Made by a program: the position numbers and the translations under genes | Source: Deroplatys truncata | Lineage: Eukaryota; Arthropoda; Insecta; Mantodea; Mantidae | DNA length: 64,000 nt | Direction of reading: 5' to 3' | Assembly: GCA_030765065.1 (NCBI GenBank) | Contig: CM060978.1 | Coordinates: forward strand, 112,697,692 to 112,761,691 | The notes under the pieces: generated by a model | Seen by the model: the letters and a program-made list of their open reading frames with translations, nothing else | What the model was told of the DNA's origin: nothing | The model's database searches: none | In this document: positions 57,810-64,000 of the stretch, in pieces | How positions within the stretch are numbered: the first letter of the stretch is position 1 | Layout of the letters: every line of letters starts with the position of its first letter

Positions 57810-58715
57810 TTACTTTTTTAAAACTACATTTTGTAAGTAGCCTACACGACAACGTATGCATTCCTGCAATCTGCTGTGAAAGTTCTGCATGACTCGCCTC
57901 AACAAAACAAGATCGATGACACTAATTTCGTTCCTTATGTTTTCTTTCAGCTGGATGATGGTAGGAGGCTTGTTGCGATACACCCTCCATTTCAAATAAC
58001 CCCAAAGGAAGTAATCAGCTGGAGTCAGATCAGGATACCTGGGCGGCCAGGCTACATCTCCTAATCTGAAATTATGCATCCTGGAAACATGTTTCGCAGA
58101 CATTTCATTGAACCACGAGCATTTGTGGGCACTATTCTGAGTTGACGATCACAATACGACCACCTTCTTCGAAAAAGTACGGGCGGATAATTCCAAAGGC
58201 AGAGACGCCACCCCAGACCGTTGCTTTTGGACTGCACAGTGGTTTATCTTGTACTCGTAAGGATTGTTCATCACTCCAGTAGCGAAAATTCTGTTCATTT
58301 ACATAACCAGGAAGGTGGAAATGTGCCTCATCTGACATAATCCGTCTGTTCAAAATATCTGGATTAGAATTCAAAATGTGAGTAAACTGTCTACAAAACT
58401 GCATTGGAGGAAGTTTATCAGTTGGTTTTATTCGATGCACAAATTTAAATGCATACGGATGAAACTTGAGATCACAGTGAAGGATGCGACGAAAATTTCT
58501 GTCCGATAGATTCAAAGCCATTGATTGAGCGCCTTGCAGAGCGAGTTGGACTGACGCACAGCCTCTCTAACTCTCGCAGTCTTCTCAGGCGCGCTGATTG
58601 CTTTTGCACTACCAACAAAATTATCACAAATTTTGGCAGAATTGTTAAATTTACTCACCCAGTTTAGTAGTGTTTGGGGATGGAATTCATTCATGCCGTG
58701 CGATATTAAATTCAT
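57810..58715 (-). pseudogene. mariner-superfamily transposase relic with an internal deletion
   Basis: Minus-strand blocks: LNLSDRNFRRILHCDLKFHP; the first-Asp region RRIMSDEAHFHLPGYVNEQ (near 58330); SPKATVWGGVSAFGIIRPYF and GGRIVIVNSE (58135). At about 58115 the match jumps to LGDVAWPPRYPDLTPADYFL (third Asp) and ends CIRCRVGYLQNVVLKK at 57810. An estimated 60-70 residues, including the second catalytic Asp, are missing at the jump. The N-terminal part (58512-58715) is recognisable only weakly. It is a different subfamily from the 32.5 kb element. Terminal repeats were not found. Confidence 0.8.
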
Positions 58716-58863
58716 TTCTACATCCTCTACACATAAATGATCGATTTCAACTCAAAAAAAGTTCTTACTGCGAACACATGTTCTGTCCTAGACCAGTTAT
58801 CCATATTATCTTTCACAACACTGAGAAAAACATTTGCGTCGTTTAGGGACCTCATCAGCAACA

Positions 58864-59109
58864 CCTTCCCGAGGTCGCGGGTTCAAACGCGACGGAGGAC
58901 GATGGATTTTTTCGGGCGTAAAAATCATTAGCATAGCTAAAGGAAGTAAAGCCGGTGCTCCCGTGTCATAGATTTACGGCAAGTAAAAGAACCTTAAGCC
59001 TGATAAAAAGGCCTCTTAGCAAAATTTCCGGTCTTTCACGCACAATATAGAATGGGACTTGTGAACCATAAAAGTTAAAGAGCGCCCATAAATGAAACTC
59101 AATTTATTT
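58864..59109 (+). mobile_element. SINE-A copy 6 with 10-bp target-site duplication
   Basis: The only copy in plus orientation. It starts inside the tRNA-like head at cttcccgaggtcgcgggttc (B box present, A box missing), so it is 5'-truncated. The tail ends aaactcaatttattt. Flanks atcagcaaca at 58854-58863 and 59110-59119 are identical. Confidence 0.9.
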
Positions 59110-59119
59110 ATCAGCAACA

Positions 59120-60406
59120 TTGCTGGCTATGTCACCCAAAACCGCCAGAAACAAGCACGTTCTAAAACTCGTTATATCCCACTGCCAATCCTGTATATTT
59201 TAATAAACTATTTTGATTATACACAATACCATTATAAGATATATCTACAGAATGTGTAGTTCTATTGATCTTATATGTTTAATAAAGCCATTAAAAATGT
59301 GTTGTAGCTCATTCATTGTTTGTTCTCGACTATTTATTGTTATTCATTCTTAAATTCTATAGAGCTCATAGTTCTCATTTAAGGAGATTTACTGTCTGGA
59401 TATCTTTGTCACAAAAACAGCTTAGATTATTTGATATTTTAAACTTGTAAAAAACACTCTTATAGCTTTCCATGGCCAATAAGAAATGTTATACCAATAA
59501 ATTTTGCTATTTATAGCCTATATTTTACCTAGGTTAAAGAATTTATCAATCTTGCTCATTGTTTATTCCCTCTACCATTTGTTTACACTGGCTTCTAGCT
59601 TATAATTAGGTTTTCCAATGCACTTTTGTGCACTTTCATTTTGTCTCTTGTAGACCATGTTACCGACTGCTTCTTTTGCCAACCAATCGATCCGCTAACT
59701 CGTTCGAATACTCAGCTAAGCTCTTACCGAGGTGAAGTAAACGGCCCATCCTTCCTTTTGTTGTTCTTGATATGCTGCCTGGTATCTTCAATTATGTTGT
59801 GGTGGTTGTTGGAAATTTTAACGAGTCCAGGGTTATTTTGCTATCCACATGGATTGCTGCTGATTTATTACATAAGCACTCAAGAAGGACTGAGCCTTCA
59901 TTCTTTGCAATAGGTTTAAATTCTGTTTTCATTTTTTCCTCTCCTTGAAAGACCCTTGCCTCTTGAAGAAGGTCACGGAATTAGAATAGCCTAAAAGTAC
60001 TTCATAGAACTCATATGAGTGCTAACTCATGAAAGTTAGACAAACATTTAAAATGCTGTAGGATGTTTTCAGTTTCAAGAGATTTGGACTTTTACATCCA
60101 TAAAAAGTTGCTTTAATTTTGGAAAGTATACATCAAAACGTTTTTTGGGTTTCATTTTTCTTTCTTTCTTTGTTTATTTTACGTATATGAATATTAAGTG
60201 CATCTACATTTCTATCACTAGCAGAATCTACAGCTCTGCTCGCGTTATTGCATCAAATGTGGAGATTCTTTTGTGTCGCTCCCTCTGCACTCCGTCTTTC
60301 TCTTACTCTACTCCATTCTCTCTTCTTCATCCGTCTTTCACTCCCTCTCCTACTTTTCCTTCTTCTTTTTTCCCTTTCTATTCTATCTTCCATTGTCTCA
60401 TTCTCT
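59120..60406. other. Unassigned stretch, T/C-rich toward its right end
   Basis: 60140-60410 is strongly pyrimidine-rich. A 95-codon frame at 59626-59913 has no family signature. Confidence 0.4.
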
Positions 60407-60419
60407 TCCTGTGTTGCTT

Positions 60420-60951
60420 ACCGAGCGGAATGGCTCAGGCGGTAACGTCTGTGGCCTGCATTCGGGAGGCTGTAGGTTCGATTCCCGCAGCCGACCTTCC
60501 TGACCCACAGGTTTTTTTCAGAGGTTTTCCTGGGTCGCTAGGCGAATGCTGGGAAGGTTCGTTACATCTCCCGAATTTCCTGTTTTCACCTACATTCTCA
60601 CATCACTTCACCTTTCATCTGCTTGATCTGTTTCAGGTTGAAAGTATCGATGGGAGTTGGATGGCAGAGGAAAAGAATGCTCTATGTAAGCCTTCATCCC
60701 TCGGAATGGGGGCGGTCTCCGAGTCCCGGGCCCCCAGGGGATGTGTAACCCCGCAGGGGGAAAGGGGAACCGGTTGTACCAGCTGCCATCCGGGAAGTTT
60801 AAGTCTGCAAAAGGTTGGGACCTTGCCCTCTGCCCTGTCGTTCCTCCGGTCCGGCCGCCCTCTGTCTACTCTCACTTTACCCTTCCCTCCCGGGGGTACC
60901 CCGTCAGGCACAAAAGAAGGTACTAACTCCCCCTTCCGCAATTAGTCCTAG
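60420..60951 (+). mobile_element. SINE-B copy 4, full-length 532 bp with perfect 13-bp duplication
   Basis: The tRNA-like head has the A-box region tggctcaggcggtaacgtc (60431-60449) and B box GGTTCGATTCC at 60475-60485. The block 'gaggttttcctgggtcgctaggcgaatgc' (60522-60550) follows, then a GC-rich body (60700-60900) and an end at ...gcaattag. tcctgtgttgctt is repeated exactly at 60407-60419 and 60952-60964, fixing both ends. The long frame across this region is an artefact of the SINE's GC-rich body. Confidence 0.92.
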
Positions 60952-61254
60952 TCCTGTGTTGCTTTCTCATCACCTCTCTTTCCCTCTCTCTGTGCAATGT
61001 ATGCCGTGTGAGCTTTGAAAACCAGTAATAATTTTTTTTGGCATGTTAATAAAAATTAAAAGAAAATAAAAGGCTTAACAGTACCAAACTTAAACTCCTT
61101 CCTCGTGTTTGCACTTCTCGTGGTAAGTGATTTAAGTAAACGAATAATAATAAAGAACACTTCGTAATTCAGACTTTCTGATTTTGTGCCCCAATTAGAA
61201 CTCCTCTTTGCAACAAGTAATTGGGATATTATCAAAACTTCTAAGCGGAATCTG

Positions 61255-61579
61255 ATGTAGTGGGTATAATACCAAGCTTCATGACAATTGGATCATGCAT
61301 ATTTTAAAAAATGCAATTTTTGGCTTCAAGTTATCGCATTATATACGCGTGTTACATCTTTGGAAGATACTGAACTTAGCACCAAAGTTTGGTATTTATC
61401 CGAGTTTTCATTTTTGGGTTATGTTTACAGACACGCGCGCGTGGACCATTTTCTAAAAATGCCCTTTTTTTTATTCAGGATCCTCAAAACACGTGTTTCC
61501 AAAAAATCTGGACTTCGAATATTTTTAATGGAGTGCAATACTTCCTCTTACCTACTGTAAGGTAGGTGGCAGAGAAAGT
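61255..61579 (-). repeat. R900 repeat, outer-half copy
   Basis: It carries ctttggaagatactgaac, tttggtatttatccgag, an acgcgcgcgtgg block in place of the AC repeat, and the outer terminus agagaaagta at 61571-61580. Orientation is that of the right arm. It is truncated at the inner side. Confidence 0.7.
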
Positions 61580-61939
61580 AAAACTGTATGTAAACAAATA
61601 CAGGGTCGCCCCAATAGTCAAGGAGGGGGGAGCAAGGCGCGATTGAGCCCTTGTTCTATTTGTTTATGTGCATTTGCAAATTTCCTTTTCGGCATGACGC
61701 CGTCTCTTGCCTCTACCGTTCGCACCTTGAACCAGAATTTCTCGGTTCCTCCGAACTCTACATCTGTCAAGGTCAGGATTCCGCTAGGTTTGGAGAACGG
61801 TATTAAGACGAAACACGTGTGAAAGTTACTGGGAGGACATGTTACGTAGAAACTGGATTGAAAAGACTCGTCAGCGAAGGTCCTTTTCTGGTTTTTTTCT
61901 CCTTTCATCTGAGAGGCAATGGAAAGTACTGAACGTATT

Positions 61940-62228
61940 ACGCAATGGCGGCAGCAGCAGTAGCCAGCGCGCACCTGGACTGAGGAAGCAGATGGAGAGG
62001 GGCTCTGGATAGCGGATAGTGAAGACCTACCTGTCCAGCCGTTTGCTGGATCATCATTACTGACAGCACATGTACGGCATTGCTAGTTTAAACAACCGCT
62101 TATCTTCAAGTATCTGTCGGTTTCATGCGCGGTTCCAGATGTGTTTAAGTGTGTGAACTGTGTGTGAGTACATCGAAGGCGAAGAGGGCAATGATGCTGA
62201 TAACTCTTTAAAAAGCTGTCACAAAGTA
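61940..62228 (+). promoter_or_regulatory. Possible 5' untranslated exon / promoter region
   Basis: A GC-richer, CpG-containing stretch ends in a strong splice-donor-like sequence CAAAGTAAGT (62222-62231), with no long open frame. This could be the first non-coding exon of a host gene extending right. There is no TATA-like or initiator evidence and no downstream exon, so this is weak. Confidence 0.25.
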
Positions 62229-63214
62229 AGTTATTTATGCATGAGGCATGCATCTTGTAACAGCTTCTCAGCTTAAAATGGGTGCTAGTTTTTAGATGGT
62301 TAGAATTCTGCTAATTTAAGAAATGCATAAATACTTTTGGCACAAAGAAATGCAAGAGGGGATTTTTATTGATAACATTATTGGAGTAAATGAAAAGAAA
62401 ATATTTCCTTAGTTAAAATCGAGAGCTTTGAAATTGTATTGTGTGCTGTAAAACCCCATGTGGTACATTTTCTTCTGTTGTATAACTTCTATAAGATATA
62501 GTTTTAATCTGGTTCCAAAGATGAATAATATTAATAAAATTATCAACTTTTACAAAAATCAATTAATAGACCATTTTTGTTTCTCCTAAAACGTTTAGGT
62601 TTATAAATACTTAAGTATTTTACAATAAATGATTCAATTATACTGCATAGAAAGGGTCTTTACACATTAATTTTAAGGGAGAATTGTCAAGGGTATATAC
62701 ATAAAAATCCAATGTAATTTTTCTTTTGGACTAAAGCTTTACACATATAACTTGCGCTTTAGTCCGAAGAAAGTATGCTTGATATTTAAATCCCATTTGT
62801 ATACATGCCTTTGGTGTTAGTTTCAATAACAGAATACTAAACTAAAGAGACCAAAAAAAACAGTGCATTTTTTAAAGCTTTTCATAAAACTTACATTTAC
62901 TCTGGAGGAGCGTTATGTTTGATGTTTGAAGCCATTAAAATTCGTTATAGATTAAAGAAGGCGAAACTTAATTACATTACATCGATGATTTTATATGAAA
63001 ACTGATAAGAATTTGTTTATGCGTTTTATGATATTCTCTTTTGAAAACTTGAAAAGGCTAAGACTTGCTGAAATGGTAATCAAGTCAACCATAAGTATTT
63101 TATGCGTAAAGTCTTACTCGAAGGTAAAGAATAGCATTCATTTGTGCTATATCTTAGACAACGTTCTTTTTAAATTAATGTAATAATGCTCCTTCCAGTC
63201 CCATGAAACTTGAA
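62229..63214. other. AT-rich stretch with a strong hairpin
   Basis: No gene is recognised. At 62720-62774 a nearly continuous ~18-bp stem (core ggactaaagc at 62728-62737 with gctttagtcc at 62756-62765) encloses an 18-base loop. It could be a small-RNA hairpin or the ends of a tiny inverted repeat. Confidence 0.45.
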
Positions 63215-63365
63215 TGGCTGGCCCTTTAACTCAGTCGGTAGAGCACCTGCCTGCTGTGCGAGGGGTCCCGGGTTCGATTCCCGAATTTTTTCTCTAACCA
63301 AGATTAATCCGTATCTTCCCCATAGTCTGGAAGTGTGAATGTGTGTGTGTGTGTGTGTGTGTGAG
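63215..63365 (+). mobile_element. SINE-D (tRNA-derived SINE) with (TG)n tail
   Basis: A well-preserved tRNA-like head at 63220-63283: ctttaactcagtcggtagagc (D-arm/A box) and B box GGTTCGATTCC at 63271-63281. The 3' side of an acceptor stem that would pair with ggccctt is absent; the sequence runs into aattttttctc instead, so this is a SINE head and not a tRNA gene. A (TG)n run at 63339-63362 follows a short body. Confidence 0.7.
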
Positions 63366-64000
63366 ATATAATGATTAAAACCCAAAGTGCAAGGAACCCA
63401 ACGACAAGGGAATACGAGTTAACACCATTGCCTTAGGCAATAAGTTCCAAAGGAAAAGGCCGCCATAAGACCAATGTGGTTAAAGGCGGGGTATAAATGG
63501 AACCAAATAAAAGAGACTTGAATATGTAAAGCATACTATTAATATAACTTTAGCAGCAGTAGCATTTGAAAAGAAGTTTTAGACTTCAGTTTATAAATGG
63601 AAACTTATGGAATTAGAATATATGGATATTTAAAGCAAACATTATGGTGGTGTTCTCCACGTCTGTTTTGTCTTCGTTCGGACGACTCTACGTTAACGAG
63701 AATTATTTTCATGTTTCCTTGTCAATCGGTTTGTTCAAAATGAGAACAACGCAAATCCTGTTACACAGATGTAACTGAACCTTAGCTGTAGACGCTAAGT
63801 ATGCTATTCGGAGTAAAAGAAAGACATTTTATGATGTCCACTATTATGACCGAGAAGTTACAGTTGATAAGTTTAAAATGTTTTGCCGAGAGTAGCCTTC
63901 CCTCAGAAAATAGACGAGGAATTCTCAATTAACTGGCGTACGCACATATTGCGCTTAGATAATTACTAGGTTTACATGGCGTATTCAAATAGATTTTAAA
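63366..64000. other. Unassigned AT-rich stretch to the window end
   Basis: No frame, repeat or RNA feature was recognised. Confidence 0.4.

Noticed and set aside
60145..60945. 266-codon open frame as a host gene
   Set aside because: It spans T/C-rich low-complexity DNA and then a complete SINE-B; the codons have no family signature.
61618..61974. 118-codon minus-strand frame as a gene
   Set aside because: No recognisable domain and no start context or splice support; it could be chance in a GC-richer stretch.
63220..63283. Functional tRNA gene
   Set aside because: A and B boxes are good, but the 3' acceptor strand does not pair with the 5' strand and a SINE-like body follows.

Overview
The window reads as eukaryotic, repeat-dense arthropod DNA, most likely from an insect with a large, transposon-rich genome. 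Grounds: insect-type non-LTR retrotransposons (I/Nimb-like and Tx1-like), a BEL/Pao pol end, several Tc1/mariner transposases including the DUF4817-type common in insects, a hAT remnant, tRNA-headed SINEs and GT-AG introns inside transposon genes. I cannot name the species. No intact host protein gene and no functional tRNA, rRNA or CRISPR is visible; almost everything recognisable is mobile DNA.

Layout. 0-14 kb: a BEL/Pao pol 3' end on the minus strand, then AT-rich DNA with SINE-A copies, fragments of a ~0.9 kb repeat (here R900), a ~300 bp repeat (R300) and the first copy of a ~560 bp repeat (R560). 14-19.3 kb: a decayed Tx1-like LINE sitting inside a second R560 copy; the 8.6 kb copy is the matching uninterrupted site. 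20.1-20.7 kb: hAT transposase remnant. 22.7-29.2 kb: a mariner relic split by a nearly intact I-clade LINE (two ORFs, 12-bp target-site duplication). 30.5-31.8 kb: C-terminal remnant of an AT-rich LINE. 32.5-34.1 kb: a complete mariner outline (1561 bp, 52-bp perfect terminal repeats) with a broken transposase. 35.6-40.4 kb: two R900 units in inverted orientation enclosing a decayed multi-exon gene of an insect repetitive protein family (recalled as DUF7869-type). 41.9-46 kb: SINE-B, SINE-C, SINE-A and R900 copies. 46.4-49.6 kb: a second gene of the same family on the minus strand, interrupted by a LINE 3' fragment that is itself interrupted by an LTR-like insert with a primer-binding-site-like motif. 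52.2-53.6 kb: Tc1-like relic split by a SINE-A with a 12-bp duplication. 57.8-58.7 kb: another mariner relic. 60.4-61 kb: a 532-bp SINE-B with a perfect 13-bp duplication. 61.9-62.2 kb: a weak candidate for a host 5' exon. The rest is AT-rich DNA in which I recognise nothing.

Relationships. Several insertions can be ordered because the flanks rejoin: LINE into mariner; SINE-A into Tc1; LINE fragment into the DUF7869-type gene, then the LTR-like insert into the LINE fragment; Tx1 LINE into R560. The most unusual item is the association of the R900 repeat, which has its own short inverted ends, with the intron-bearing DUF7869-type gene. It may define a poorly described class of DNA transposon.
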